Assembly (NCBI GenBank): GCA_964411125.1
Contig: CAYPJU010000030.1
Location: forward strand, 1 to 64,000
Direction: 5' to 3'
Source: JBFIHF01 sp964411125
Lineage (GTDB): Bacteria; Myxococcota_A; Bradymonadia; Bradymonadales; Bradymonadaceae
DNA: 64,000 bases
The translations under genes and the position numbers were made by a program. Below the pieces are notes generated by a model. That model saw only the letters and a list, made by a program, of their open reading frames with translations, was not told the DNA's origin and made no database searches. Below are positions 8,412-17,443 of the stretch, one piece after another (the stretch's first letter is position 1; each line of letters begins with the position of its first letter).

Positions 8412-9046
8412 GCATCTATCGCGCAATCTGGCGAGCCTGGTGTGCCATCACCGGCTGGAAAATCGTCAACAGGGTATCCGCAGAACACAAGAAGTTCGTG
8501 ATCATCGCGGCACCCCACACTTCCAACTGGGACTATCCCTACACCCTGGCGGCCGCCGCTCTCCTCGAGCTCGAGTTCTCGTATCTGGGAAAGCAGGACC
8601 TGGACAAGGGGCTCCTCGGCGTCCTGTTCCGCAACACCGGCGGCATTCCCGTGGACCGTTCGAAGAGCTCCGACCTCGTCCGACAGGTCGCCGACATGAT
8701 CGTCGCGCGCGACGAGATTGCGCTCGCCGTCGCTCCAGAGGGAACACGAAGCAAGCGCGATTACTGGAAGTCGGGGTTCTACCACATCGCGAAGACCGCC
8801 AACGTCCCGATCGTGCTCGGGTTCGTCGACTTCGGGAAGAAGGAAGCCGGGCTGGGCCACGTCATCTGGCCGATCGGTGAGCCCCACGAGGTGATGGAGG
8901 AGATCCGAGACTTCTACGAGGCCTCCATGGCTTTCCACCCCGGCAAGTACACCGAGCCGCGGTTGAAGGTGGAGGACGCCGAGCCTCCCCACGAGCTCCC
9001 CACAGAAGAGCCCGAGGCCGTCCGCGAAGAAGCGGCCGCGTCATGA
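8408..9046 (+). CDS. 1-acylglycerol-3-phosphate acyltransferase-like protein
   Basis: A 212-residue protein with both acyltransferase blocks: APHTSNWDYP (the catalytic HX4D) and VAPEGTRSK. The fold extends to about residue 175, and the last 35 residues are an acidic, Pro/Glu-rich tail. It probably transfers acyl groups in lipid synthesis at the cytoplasmic face of the membrane. It belongs to a different branch from the acyltransferase at 4189-5511. Its start overlaps the epoxide hydrolase stop, and its stop overlaps the start of the exported protein gene. Confidence 0.85.
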   Translation: MSIYRAIWRAWCAITGWKIVNRVSAEHKKFVIIAAPHTSNWDYPYTLAAAALLELEFSYLGKQDLDKGLLGVLFRNTGGIPVDRSKSSDLVRQVADMIVARDEIALAVAPEGTRSKRDYWKSGFYHIAKTANVPIVLGFVDFGKKEAGLGHVIWPIGEPHEVMEEIRDFYEASMAFHPGKYTEPRLKVEDAEPPHELPTEEPEAVREEAAAS

Positions 9047-10221
9047 AACACCCCGCAGGGCTGCTCCTCACCGTTCTCGCTCTCTCCCTCCCCGTCGCTG
9101 CAGCGGCACAGGAGCCCCCGCCGACCCAACCGGACGCGCTCGCCGGCCAGGCCCCCGACGTGCTGGAGGAAGGAGACGGGAACGCGACGGCCCCCGAGGC
9201 GGCGGCGGAGCCGCCCCAGGCGCCCCCTCCACCAGCCCCCCGACCCACCCTCGACGAGGCATGGAGCCTCTACCATCAGGCGTTCCTCGCGCACGTCAAC
9301 GGCTCCCCGGAGGCTTCGATTCAGCTCCTCGGGGAGCTCCGCGAGCGCTTCCCCGACCATCCGGCCGCCGACCGAGCAGGCCTCGTGCTGCAGGGGTTCG
9401 AGCGCACGAAGGCCGACCGTCGGGCGGTTTCGCAGCTCGCCCGCGCCGAGCTGATCAGCTTTCAGACGCTGCACGGGATCGGGGTCGGCGCGGAGCTCTG
9501 CGCCCTCGCCCGATGCGACGATGCGCGAGCCGTCGTCGGGTCCCTCGTCCTCGGCGGCGGGACCGCCCTCACGACGACGCTCCTGACGACTCGGGGCGGG
9601 ATTCCGGAGTCGCTGCCCGTCGCAATCAACGATGGGACGATCTGGGGGCTCTGGAACGGGATTGCGCTCGTCGGCGCGTCGCGGGTCAGCGGCCCCGCGG
9701 TGGCCGGGGTGCTGATGCTCGGGCAGGCGCTCGGTACGGGAGGTGCCGCGCTCGCCCACACCCTGCTCGACCCCACCGCGGGTCAGGTCTCTCTGACGAT
9801 GAGCGGCGCGATCTGGGCGAACGTGCTCACCGCCGAAGTCCTCGGGATCGCGGAATTCACAGCGCCACCGGCCACCACGTTCGGCGCCTTTCTCGCCGCG
9901 ACCTGGGTCGGAACCGCCGTCGGGGGAATCGCCGCCGGCCGCGCCCCGATGTCGCGTGGACGCGTGCTGATGATCGACGCCTCCGGCATCCTCGGGACAC
10001 TCGTCGGAGTCGCGTTCCCCGTCGTCATCCGTAACGGAGAGCCCGACATGGTCGAGTTCTTCGCCAGCGGGCTCGCAGGTACGGTCGTGGGACTGACCGC
10101 CGGCGCAATCCTCACGCGCAACTGGGACGCCGACGACGAGGAAGGCCCCGCAGTCTCCGTCGCGCTCTCTCCGACGAGCGACGGACATGGCGGTACGGTG
10201 AACGTCTTCGGGCGTTGGTGA
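9043..10221 (+). CDS. Exported protein with Pro-rich linker and hydrophobic C-terminal half
   Basis: A 392-residue protein. A clear signal peptide (about residues 1-23, ending AAAAQ) is followed by a Pro/Ala/Glu-rich linker to about residue 65. A TPR-like helix pair then spans about residues 70-110. The rest alternates Gly/Ala-rich hydrophobic stretches that could be membrane helices or a beta barrel. I recognise no family. As the last gene of the six-gene unit, it may be its envelope component. Confidence 0.75.
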   Translation: MKHPAGLLLTVLALSLPVAAAAQEPPPTQPDALAGQAPDVLEEGDGNATAPEAAAEPPQAPPPPAPRPTLDEAWSLYHQAFLAHVNGSPEASIQLLGELRERFPDHPAADRAGLVLQGFERTKADRRAVSQLARAELISFQTLHGIGVGAELCALARCDDARAVVGSLVLGGGTALTTTLLTTRGGIPESLPVAINDGTIWGLWNGIALVGASRVSGPAVAGVLMLGQALGTGGAALAHTLLDPTAGQVSLTMSGAIWANVLTAEVLGIAEFTAPPATTFGAFLAATWVGTAVGGIAAGRAPMSRGRVLMIDASGILGTLVGVAFPVVIRNGEPDMVEFFASGLAGTVVGLTAGAILTRNWDADDEEGPAVSVALSPTSDGHGGTVNVFGRW

Positions 10222-10224
10222 GCG

Positions 10225-11133
10225 CTATTCGCCGCGCGCCGTGACGGCGGTCATCACCGCCGCGATCCAGACGAGTTGAGCGAACAGCAGGTGCAGCAAC
10301 TGCATCCAACCGGGTGCGGCGAGCCCGATGTTCACGACCCCCACGATCAGTTGCACGATCACCAGGCCGAAGAGCGCCCCGCCCCACATCGACAGGTTCG
10401 CCTCTTCCCGGATGCGCGCGGCGTGCCCCAGGACGAGCAGATAGAGACCGGCGGCGACTGCGACGATGGGATGGACGATACGGAGGCGAACCAGGAAGTG
10501 GTTCGCGCTCGAGAGGTCGTCGCGAAGCCGCGCCATCAACCCTTCCCCGACGGTCGGGTCGACGGGGAAGAGCGTATCGCCGAGCGCGGTCACCGCACCG
10601 GTCATGCTCGTCAAGATGATGAGGACGAGCCCGACGACCGCTGCGGCGAACATTCGGGGCGACGGAACGGAGACGTCAGTCGAACGCTCCGACGACCACC
10701 ATGCCACGAGAGCCGCGGATGCGGTCAGGAGGAGCGTGTTCCCCAGGTGGAGGGCGATGACGATGGCGCGGGCGACCGACGCGTCGTCGGCCACCAGCTC
10801 CTTCAATACGATCCCGGCGCCGATCAACGCCTCGAAGACGACGAGCGCCATCGTCACGCAGGCTGCGACGAACACCCTTCGCCCCGCCCTCCACGCTCCG
10901 ACGAGAAGTCCGATGCCGACCACGCCGAGCAGGCCGCTAGTGACCCGATGGGTGAACTCGATCATCGTCTCCACGGTCGGCTCGATCGGAATGATCTCCC
11001 CGTGGCACGTCGGCCAATGGCTGCCGCAGCCGGCGCCGCTGTGCGTGATCCGCACCCACGCGCCGAAGAGGATGACGAACAGGAGATAAGCGACGAACGC
11101 CCACGCGAAGCGGCTGAAGGTTCTCGACTTCAC
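10225..11133 (-). CDS. ctaA: Heme A synthase (CtaA/COX15 family)
   Basis: A 302-residue integral membrane protein with about eight spans. Conserved features include RITHSGAGCGSHWPTCHG after the first helix (with a cysteine pair), EFTHRVTSG in the second, ALHLGNT and RIVHP in the middle, and LLHLLFAQ near the end; these histidines match the heme-ligand positions of heme A synthase. The enzyme oxidises heme O to heme A for aa3-type cytochrome oxidase. No oxidase or ctaB gene lies in the window. A GTG at 11133 is chosen; a TTG at 11169 is the alternative and neither has a good ribosome-binding site. It converges on the preceding operon with only three bases between. Confidence 0.9.
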   Translation of the reverse strand: MKSRTFSRFAWAFVAYLLFVILFGAWVRITHSGAGCGSHWPTCHGEIIPIEPTVETMIEFTHRVTSGLLGVVGIGLLVGAWRAGRRVFVAACVTMALVVFEALIGAGIVLKELVADDASVARAIVIALHLGNTLLLTASAALVAWWSSERSTDVSVPSPRMFAAAVVGLVLIILTSMTGAVTALGDTLFPVDPTVGEGLMARLRDDLSSANHFLVRLRIVHPIVAVAAGLYLLVLGHAARIREEANLSMWGGALFGLVIVQLIVGVVNIGLAAPGWMQLLHLLFAQLVWIAAVMTAVTARGE

Positions 11134-11185
11134 GAACCAACTACTAGTAAATGTCCACCACCCGCGCAATCACACGAGGAGAAAG

Positions 11186-11545
11186 ATGCCGACGTTGATC
11201 CCGACCCCGACCACGATCGAGTCAGCCGGAAACAAGCCGAAGCGAATCGACGAGTTCGTCGGGCGCGTGAACACCGGCGATGACGGAATCAGCGTCGCCG
11301 TGATGGAGAGCCCCGCCGGTTGGGTGGAACCGGGGCAGACCCCCGAGTTCACCGAGTACACCATCGTGCTGGACGGAGAGCTCCGCGTCGATCACGAGGG
11401 GGGACAGCTCGTCGTCGCCGCAGGGCAGGCGGTCGTGACTCGGCCCGGAGAATGGGTGCGCTACTCGACCCCTACGGCCACCCGTTATGTCGCCGTCTGT
11501 CTTCCCGCGTTCTCTCCCCAGACCGTGCACCGAGACGATGACTGA
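11186..11545 (+). CDS. Small cupin-domain protein
   Basis: A 119-residue single-domain cupin. The beta-barrel core runs from about residue 35 to 105, with the turns GELRVDHEGG and PGEWVRY. Its metal ligands are incomplete compared with classical cupins: the first motif shows few histidines, so catalysis is uncertain and a binding or regulatory role is possible. GAGGAGAAAG sits at good spacing before the ATG. It begins a three-gene unit and overlaps the next gene by eight bases. Confidence 0.75.
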   Translation: MPTLIPTPTTIESAGNKPKRIDEFVGRVNTGDDGISVAVMESPAGWVEPGQTPEFTEYTIVLDGELRVDHEGGQLVVAAGQAVVTRPGEWVRYSTPTATRYVAVCLPAFSPQTVHRDDD

Positions 11546-12212
11546 CCCCCGCCCTGCCCTGGTCTTGCTCGCGCTCACGTCCGCGGCGTGCTCGACCCTC
11601 CCTGGCGCGCGTCCCCTGCAGCCCGGCCGGCACGCGGTCGGAGTGACGCTCGGGGGCCCGTTCGTCGACGCCGGCCCCGTCATCCCCCTCCCGATGGTGA
11701 ATCTGGAGGGGCGGTCGGGAATCACCCGGCTCGCCCACCGGCCGCTCGACGCCAACTACGGGCTCAACCTCACCCCCCTCGCCTTCGGAGTGTTGCAGGG
11801 CCACGTCGGCTCGAGCTGGCTCATCGCCCCGGAGAACGGATGGCTCCCTTCGCTGTCGGTCACGGAACGCATCTTCTTCGCCGCCAACGTATTCGGCCGG
11901 GGCGAAGACGCTCCAGGCGCCTTCGGGCTCTGGGGGATGAACCAGCTCGAGATCGACGTCGCCCACAACATCGGCGAACACTTCATGTGGTGGGCGGGTC
12001 TCGCGCAATACCTCGACTTTTCGGACCCCGCCCTGCTCCTCACACCCGTCCTCGGCCTCTGGTTCGACCCCGGAGGGCCGGGCGGGCTCGGGGTCGGGAT
12101 CGAGGGCCGCTGGTACGCGATCAATCGAAAGCCGGCGGTCGACACGATCGACTGGAAACCAGGACCCAATGGGGCTGTCGGCCTCGCACTCATGGTCTCG
12201 TATGTTTTCTGA
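11538..12212 (+). CDS. Putative outer-membrane lipoprotein, unknown function
   Basis: A 224-residue protein with a signal sequence ending in the lipobox-like SAAC. Alternating hydrophobic and polar segments and many Gly/Trp/Tyr residues suggest a beta-rich outer-membrane or periplasmic structure, ending in VSYVF (a C-terminal aromatic, as in many beta barrels). No family is recognised. It overlaps the cupin upstream and the hydrolase downstream, so the three are probably cotranslated. Confidence 0.7.
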   Translation: MTDPRPALVLLALTSAACSTLPGARPLQPGRHAVGVTLGGPFVDAGPVIPLPMVNLEGRSGITRLAHRPLDANYGLNLTPLAFGVLQGHVGSSWLIAPENGWLPSLSVTERIFFAANVFGRGEDAPGAFGLWGMNQLEIDVAHNIGEHFMWWAGLAQYLDFSDPALLLTPVLGLWFDPGGPGGLGVGIEGRWYAINRKPAVDTIDWKPGPNGAVGLALMVSYVF

Positions 12213-13212
12213 AGCCTTCTCCACCCCAGCCGCCGAACTGCGACGCACAGCATGGCCCGTTGGGGCTCTGCTCGGCGCGGTCATCACGCTCACCGGTTGC
12301 TCCAATCATCTCGAATCGTTCCTCTTCAACGGCCTGCACTGCTCCGAAGTCGACGAGGAGACGTGCAGCCACGACAATCGCTGGAACCGTATCTGCGCCC
12401 GATGCGACGAACCCTACCCCTGGGACCGCGACTACGAGTGGTTCGACACGACGCTCGACGACGAGGTTCCGTCGGTCCGCCCCATTCGGCCTGGGTCGGT
12501 CGAACGTCACGATGTCCCGACGGCCGACGGGCTGGGCACTCTCGACCTCTACCGCATCCCGTCTCACGGGGAGAACCCCGCCACCGCCGACATCACCATC
12601 GTCTACAACCACGGCAACTACGGGAACATCGAGCACTACCTCCCGCGTCTGAGGTTTCTCCACGAGGCCGGCTACGAGGTGTGGGCGTGGGACTACCGTG
12701 GGTACGGAAAGTCGCAGCCGAACGCCTTCCCAACGGGGCCCCAGTTCCTCGCCGACGCCCGAACCATCTGGGACTGGGTCGCCGAACGAGCGATCGATCC
12801 AGACCGAATGATCTCGCACGCCCACTCTCTCGGCGGGATCCCCGCCATCGAGATGGCGCTGCACGGCGAGCCCCTCGCCCTCTTCCTCGAAGCTCCGTTC
12901 ACCTCGACCGGGCAACTCGTCGGGACGAGCTCGGGCGTCGGCGTCCCCGGCGAGTACGTGACCGAGGGTTACTACGAGAACGTCGAGAAGATCGCCGACT
13001 ACGACGGTCCCCTGTTGCTGATGCACGGCGAGGAAGACCGAACCTTTTCGGTCGAAGACCAACGCGAGCTGTTCGATGCCGCGTCCGGTCCGGGCGAGTT
13101 CTGGTTGTTGCCGGACGTGGCCCATGGCATCTCCAGCGGCGGCGTACCCGAGGCGGGCCTCGGACCGTACTTCGACCGCATGGAGTCGTTCGTCGCCGAG
13201 CACGCGGACTGA
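12202..13212 (+). CDS. Lipoprotein alpha/beta hydrolase
   Basis: A 336-residue hydrolase exported as a lipoprotein: the N-terminal hydrophobic segment ends in TLTGC near residue 33. The fold is shown by YNHGNYGN (oxyanion loop), YRGYGKS, the nucleophile elbow HAHSLGG (Ser), HGEEDRTF (acid) and DVAHGI (His). A Cys-rich loop follows the lipobox (CSEVDEETC and ICARC). The family resembles serine aminopeptidase S33/BEM46-like hydrolases. The substrate is unknown; a surface-exposed or periplasmic esterase is likely. The ATG at 12202 overlaps the preceding stop. Confidence 0.82.
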   Translation: MFSEAFSTPAAELRRTAWPVGALLGAVITLTGCSNHLESFLFNGLHCSEVDEETCSHDNRWNRICARCDEPYPWDRDYEWFDTTLDDEVPSVRPIRPGSVERHDVPTADGLGTLDLYRIPSHGENPATADITIVYNHGNYGNIEHYLPRLRFLHEAGYEVWAWDYRGYGKSQPNAFPTGPQFLADARTIWDWVAERAIDPDRMISHAHSLGGIPAIEMALHGEPLALFLEAPFTSTGQLVGTSSGVGVPGEYVTEGYYENVEKIADYDGPLLLMHGEEDRTFSVEDQRELFDAASGPGEFWLLPDVAHGISSGGVPEAGLGPYFDRMESFVAEHAD

Positions 13213-13271
13213 GGCGTTGTCGTCGCGGACCGAGGGCGATATCGTGCCGCCGCCGCCGCGGGAGGATTGAG

Positions 13272-14201
13272 ATGAGCGAACTCGACGACCGATTTCTCGA
13301 ACTCGCCGGGAGCAAGAGCCCGGCCCGGCGAAACGCCGCCATGCGGAACGAAGACGAAGGGCGCGAGCGGAGACCGCGGCTGCTTCAGAAGCTCGTCCGT
13401 GCCGGCGCCGATCCCGACGCACGAGATGGTTTCGACGGCGCGAACGCGGTCCACATCCTGGGACAACTAGGCGACCTCCCCTCGCTCGACGTGGTCGTCG
13501 AGCTCGGCGCGGACCCGCACGCAGTCGACCGAGACGGAAACCTCGCGCTCCACGTCGTGGCCGAAACCGGCGACGTCGACACCCTCGAGCACCTGCTCGA
13601 CCTCGGGCTCGATCCCAACGGGCGGAACCTCAACGAGAAGACTCCCCTGCACGACTGGGCGTTCCGAGGAACCCCGGGCGGGGTTCGCCTCCTCCTCGAG
13701 CGCGGAGCGGCCGTCGACGCTCGGCGCGATGACGGGAACACCCCGCTGCACATGGCGGCGGTCGCAGGGCAGGAAGACAACGTTCGAACCCTGCTCGACT
13801 TCGGGGCGGACCTCGGAGTCCGTAACGATTCCGACCAGACCGCGCTGGACCTCGCCCGGCACTACGACCGCTGGGCTGTCGCGAAGATCCTCGACGATCT
13901 CACACCCGCCACCCCGACCGGGCCCTCCGACCCCGTCGACCACTTCGTCCAGCTCGCGGAGCAATACGGCGAGCAGGCGGCGCGACGTGCGCTCACGAGC
14001 GGAGACTGGGATTCGTACATCGAGGACGACCTCGAACCCGAAGATCTCGCCGACGACTACTGGACGTCGAACTACCTGCTCCTCGCCGAGCGAGAACTCG
14101 ACGACGCGGACGCCAGCAATGTTCGCAGCCGACGGGACGTGCTCGATGCGATGTGGGAGTCGTACCGCCGCGCGTTCGTAGCGACGGCTCCCCGATGGTG
14201 A
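13272..14201 (+). CDS. Ankyrin-repeat protein
   Basis: A 309-residue soluble protein. From about residue 35 to 205 it has five or six ankyrin repeats, visible as GADP, GLDP and GAD starts and as TPLH/LALH turns roughly every 33 residues. The C-terminal 100 residues are acidic and helical and match nothing I recognise. Ankyrin arrays bind other proteins; the partner is unknown. GGGAGG lies before the ATG. It follows the hydrolase lipoprotein by 59 bases and may be read from the same mRNA. Confidence 0.85.
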   Translation: MSELDDRFLELAGSKSPARRNAAMRNEDEGRERRPRLLQKLVRAGADPDARDGFDGANAVHILGQLGDLPSLDVVVELGADPHAVDRDGNLALHVVAETGDVDTLEHLLDLGLDPNGRNLNEKTPLHDWAFRGTPGGVRLLLERGAAVDARRDDGNTPLHMAAVAGQEDNVRTLLDFGADLGVRNDSDQTALDLARHYDRWAVAKILDDLTPATPTGPSDPVDHFVQLAEQYGEQAARRALTSGDWDSYIEDDLEPEDLADDYWTSNYLLLAERELDDADASNVRSRRDVLDAMWESYRRAFVATAPRW

Positions 14202-14264
14202 CCTTCACGATTACGGCCACGATTCCGGTGGAAATCCCCTCCCGTGGTGCTATTCATTAGGCCA

Positions 14265-14292
14265 GTGCTCCTCCGGCAAGGCCCGGAGGCAC
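14265..14292. other. Short inverted repeat upstream of HAD gene
   Basis: GTGCTCCTCCGG (14265-14276) and CCGGAGGCAC (14283-14292) can pair around a 6-base loop, 16 bases before the start of the HAD gene. No T-tract follows. It could end the ankyrin transcript or affect translation of the HAD gene. Confidence 0.4.
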
Positions 14293-14308
14293 CCCCGGCA
14301 AGCCATTG

Positions 14309-15148
14309 ATGAGCTTCGATGCTCCCGAGCTGCTCCTCTTCGATCTCGACGGAACGCTGCTCGACTCCAGTCGCACGATTCGCCCCCGAACGATCGAGGC
14401 GCTCACTCGCGTTCGCGAGGTCGGTGTCCTTGTCGGCCTGTCGACGGGTCGCTCGCTCCGCTCCGTCGAGCCCTACCTCACGCAGATCGAGCCCAACGGC
14501 CCGCTCGTGCTGCTCAACGGGTGCCAACTCGTCGACGGGACCTCGCGGCAGACGTTCGTCTCGCGCACCATCCCCAGGGAGGACGCGGTGGCCGCCGTGC
14601 TGATCGCGGCGGAGCTCGACATCCACGCTAGCGCGTACGTCGACGACGAGATCTACGTCGCCCGACGGGGGGAGGAATCGAAGGCGAACGAGGAGAAGGA
14701 CGGCGTGCCGCACACCCAGGTGGGGGACCTCGGCGGGCACCTCGAGACCGGTGACGGCGAGGTCTCGAAGCTGCTCTTCATCGACGCGGGGGGAAATCGG
14801 TTCGCCGACCTCGAGCGCGCTCTGTCGTTCGTGCTGCGCAGCGATTGCAACGTCGTCCGGTCGGACGTCGACTACCTCGAGCTCCTCCCTCCGGGCGTGA
14901 ACAAGAGTTTCCTGCTGCACGAGATCGACCTTCACTACGATGTAGCACCGACCAAGGTGGGCGCCTTCGGGGACGAACTGAACGACGTCGACCTGCTTCG
15001 GGTCGCCGGCCACGCCGTCGTCATGGGGAACGCGAACCCCGCCATCCGTTCACGGGTCCCCGATGCGCACTACATTGGGACCAACGACACCGACGCGATC
15101 GCAGACTTCCTCGTCGACCTCTATCGACTCGGTCCCCTCTCTCGGTAG
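14309..15148 (+). CDS. Cof-type HAD phosphatase
   Basis: A 279-residue haloacid-dehalogenase-superfamily enzyme of the Cof (IIB) subgroup. The first motif is DLDGTLLDS, with nucleophile and acid Asp near residues 12 and 14. The STGRS block forms motif II, the Lys-containing segment is VNKSFLL, and GDELNDVDLL forms motif IV. A cap domain lies between about residues 85 and 190. Such enzymes remove phosphate from sugar phosphates, FMN precursors or similar metabolites. An ATG at 14309 directly follows an alternative TTG. A TATTCA hexamer sits about 50 bases upstream. Confidence 0.88.
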   Translation: MSFDAPELLLFDLDGTLLDSSRTIRPRTIEALTRVREVGVLVGLSTGRSLRSVEPYLTQIEPNGPLVLLNGCQLVDGTSRQTFVSRTIPREDAVAAVLIAAELDIHASAYVDDEIYVARRGEESKANEEKDGVPHTQVGDLGGHLETGDGEVSKLLFIDAGGNRFADLERALSFVLRSDCNVVRSDVDYLELLPPGVNKSFLLHEIDLHYDVAPTKVGAFGDELNDVDLLRVAGHAVVMGNANPAIRSRVPDAHYIGTNDTDAIADFLVDLYRLGPLSR

Positions 15149-15246
15149 GTCCCCCTAGGCACTGAGGGTCTTCCGACTCGCAGACCGCTCCAGGAGAGAC
15201 CGCCGGGATCCCTTCCGTCCGCGCGGCACCTCGGCTCCGGTCGCGG

Positions 15247-15275
15247 TTGCCGATCGCCCGACCGTGGCGTATACC
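15247..15275 (+). promoter_or_regulatory. Predicted sigma-70-type promoter of the AIM24 operon
   Basis: TTGCCG (15247-15252) and TATACC (15270-15275) are separated by 17 bases and lie about 40 bases before the GTG start of the first AIM24-family gene. It is the best consensus-like promoter I saw in the window. Confidence 0.6.
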
Positions 15276-15315
15276 CTTCGACACTCAACGAAACAGACGA
15301 CGCCCAAGGATTTCA

Positions 15316-16008
15316 GTGAACCACGAAATCACGCACGACCCGGCGTTCTCGATGTTGCGGATCGATCTGCAGCCTTCGGAGCGCCTCGTCGCCGAAGCGG
15401 GAGCGATGGTCGCGATGACCCCCGGAATGTCGCTCGAAGCCAAACTCACCGTCTCGAACTCGCCGGGCATGGGCGCCACCATCGGCGCACTCTTCGCGGC
15501 CGTCGCCCGCAAGTTCCTCGGCGGAGAGAGCTTCTTCGTCACCCACTTCACGACGCCTCAGCCCGGCACGGTCTGGATCGCTCCGACGTTGTCGGGAGGC
15601 CTGCGGCACGTCCGCCTGCAGGACGGTGGCATCATGCTCTCGTCGGGCGCTTACGTCGCCTCGATCGGCGACATCGACGTCACCCCGGTCTACGGCGGCA
15701 TCCGAGGAATCCTCGCCAAAGAGGGGGCCTTCTACCTCCGCGTGACCGGCACCGGCGACGTCTGGTTCAACTCCTTCGGCGGCATCGAGGAGATTCCGAT
15801 CGACGGAACCTACCAGGTCGACAACGGACACATCGTCGGATGGACCGGCAACGTCGACTACAAGATCAAGTCCGCCGGAGGCGGAGTCGTCGGGATGCTC
15901 GCCTCCGGCGAGGGCCTAGTCTGCGAGTTCAGCGGCAAAGGGACCGTCTGGATCCAGTCGCGCAACCTCGGCTCCATCGTGAGCTGGCTCGTCCCCCTGC
16001 TGCCGTGA
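15316..16008 (+). CDS. AIM24-family protein, copy 1
   Basis: A 230-residue protein of the AIM24/TIGR00266 family, named after a yeast protein needed for mitochondrial inner-membrane organisation; the bacterial role is undefined. It has the usual double-sided beta layout with repeated Gly-rich turns: a VAEAGAMVAM block near the start, GGESFF in the middle, DNGHIVGW near residue 173 and a C-terminal GEGLVCEF...VWIQSRN segment. No signal peptide is visible. The GTG at 15316 is chosen because AAGGA precedes it. It is the first of three tandem paralogues. Confidence 0.88.
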   Translation: MNHEITHDPAFSMLRIDLQPSERLVAEAGAMVAMTPGMSLEAKLTVSNSPGMGATIGALFAAVARKFLGGESFFVTHFTTPQPGTVWIAPTLSGGLRHVRLQDGGIMLSSGAYVASIGDIDVTPVYGGIRGILAKEGAFYLRVTGTGDVWFNSFGGIEEIPIDGTYQVDNGHIVGWTGNVDYKIKSAGGGVVGMLASGEGLVCEFSGKGTVWIQSRNLGSIVSWLVPLLP

Positions 16009-16018
16009 GGAAACGACC

Positions 16019-16726
16019 ATGAACATCGAAGTCATGTACCAACCCGTCAGCTCGATGGCGAAGGTCTCACTCGGACCCGGCGAGAAGATGCTCGCCGAAC
16101 CCGGCGCAATGATCGGGATGTCGACGAACGTCACGATGGAGACCGGCATCAGCAAGGAGAGCAACTCTGGCGGAGGCCTGCTCGGCAAGCTCGCCGGCGC
16201 CGCCAGCCGCATGCTCACCGGCGAGTCGTTCTTTCAGAACACTTTCACCTCCAACGGGAACGGCGAGCTCCTGCTCGCGCACACTCTCCCCGGCGACATG
16301 CGGGTCATCGAGGTTCCTTCCCACGGACTGAAGCTTCAGTCGACGGCATTCATCGCCAGCTCGATGGGCGTGGACCTCGCGGCCGAGCTCGGGGGGTTCA
16401 AGACGTTCTTCGCAGGCGAGGGGCTCTTCGTCATCGACGTCACCGCCAGGCAGGCCGGCGAGCAGATCCTCGTCGGCGCGTTCGGCGGGATCGAGGAGAT
16501 GCAGGTCGACGGTCAACTGATCATCGACAACGGGCACCTCGTCGCATGGGAATCGACCCTCTCCTTCACGCTCGTCAAGGCGGCGTCCGGCTGGGTCTCG
16601 AGCTTCCTTTCGGGCGAAGGCCGGGTATGCCAGTTCTCGGGCCGGGGACGCGTGTGGATTCAGACGCGCAATCCGCTCGACTACGGCATGACGATCGGCA
16701 GCATGCTGCCGCCACGCTCCAACTGA
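16019..16726 (+). CDS. AIM24-family protein, copy 2
   Basis: A 235-residue paralogue of its neighbours. Matching landmarks are LAEPGAMIGM, TGESFFQNTF, DNGHLVAWE and GEGRVCQFSGRGRVWIQTRN. Between about residues 45 and 60 it carries a Gly/Ser insert absent from copy 3. It starts 10 bases after copy 1, with GAGGAA just upstream, so it is clearly cotranscribed. Retention of all landmarks indicates that the copies are functional rather than decaying. Confidence 0.88.
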   Translation: MNIEVMYQPVSSMAKVSLGPGEKMLAEPGAMIGMSTNVTMETGISKESNSGGGLLGKLAGAASRMLTGESFFQNTFTSNGNGELLLAHTLPGDMRVIEVPSHGLKLQSTAFIASSMGVDLAAELGGFKTFFAGEGLFVIDVTARQAGEQILVGAFGGIEEMQVDGQLIIDNGHLVAWESTLSFTLVKAASGWVSSFLSGEGRVCQFSGRGRVWIQTRNPLDYGMTIGSMLPPRSN

Positions 16727-16742
16727 CTGACCGAGGTCACCT

Positions 16743-17426
16743 ATGAGATACCAGGTCAAACAATCGCCCAGCTTCGCAATCGCCGAGGTCACTTTCGACC
16801 AACCCGGCGAGCAGATCGTCGTCGAGGCCGCCGCGATGGTCGCCAAGGACACCGGCGTCGAGATGAAGACGCAGATGCGGGGCGGAATGCTCGCCGCCGC
16901 GAAACGGAAGATGCTCGGCTCCGAATCGCTCTTCCAGAACACGTTCACGGCGTCGAAGGCCGGCGAGACTCTGTGGCTCGCCCCCGCGGCCGAGGGCGAC
17001 ATTCTCGCACTCGACATGGACGGCTCGCGTTCCATCTTCATGTCGTCGGGGAACTACATCGCGAGCGGTGCCGGCGTCGAGCTCGACACCAGTTGGAGCG
17101 GCGGGAAGGGTTTCTTCTCCGGTACGAGCCTCTTCATGCTCAAAGCGACCGGCGTCGGTCCACTCTTCATGGGCAGCTACGGCGGAATCCACGCCGTGCA
17201 GGTCGGCCCCGAAGGCTACGTCTGCGACAACTACCACATCGTCGGGTTCACCGAGGGGCTCGACTACACGCTCCAGAAGGTCGGTGGGCTCATGAGCCTT
17301 TTCGCCGGCGGCGAGGGGATGGTCTGTCGCTTCAGTGGACAGGGGACCCTCTGGATCGCGACCCGTAGTTCCGGCGCCCTCGCGCGCTTCATTCATCCAT
17401 TCCGTCCCGTTCAGTCGAACAACTGA
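16743..17426 (+). CDS. AIM24-family protein, copy 3
   Basis: A 227-residue third paralogue, the most diverged. Landmarks are VVEAAAMVAKD, LGSESLFQNTF, DNYHIVGF and GEGMVCRFSGQGTLWIATR; the first DNGH becomes DNYH. It begins 16 bases after copy 2 and ends 17 bases before the SDR gene. Copies with different surface residues suggest a hetero-oligomer or specialised roles. Confidence 0.88.
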   Translation: MRYQVKQSPSFAIAEVTFDQPGEQIVVEAAAMVAKDTGVEMKTQMRGGMLAAAKRKMLGSESLFQNTFTASKAGETLWLAPAAEGDILALDMDGSRSIFMSSGNYIASGAGVELDTSWSGGKGFFSGTSLFMLKATGVGPLFMGSYGGIHAVQVGPEGYVCDNYHIVGFTEGLDYTLQKVGGLMSLFAGGEGMVCRFSGQGTLWIATRSSGALARFIHPFRPVQSNN

Positions 17427-17443
17427 CCGTCGTCGAGGCCCGC

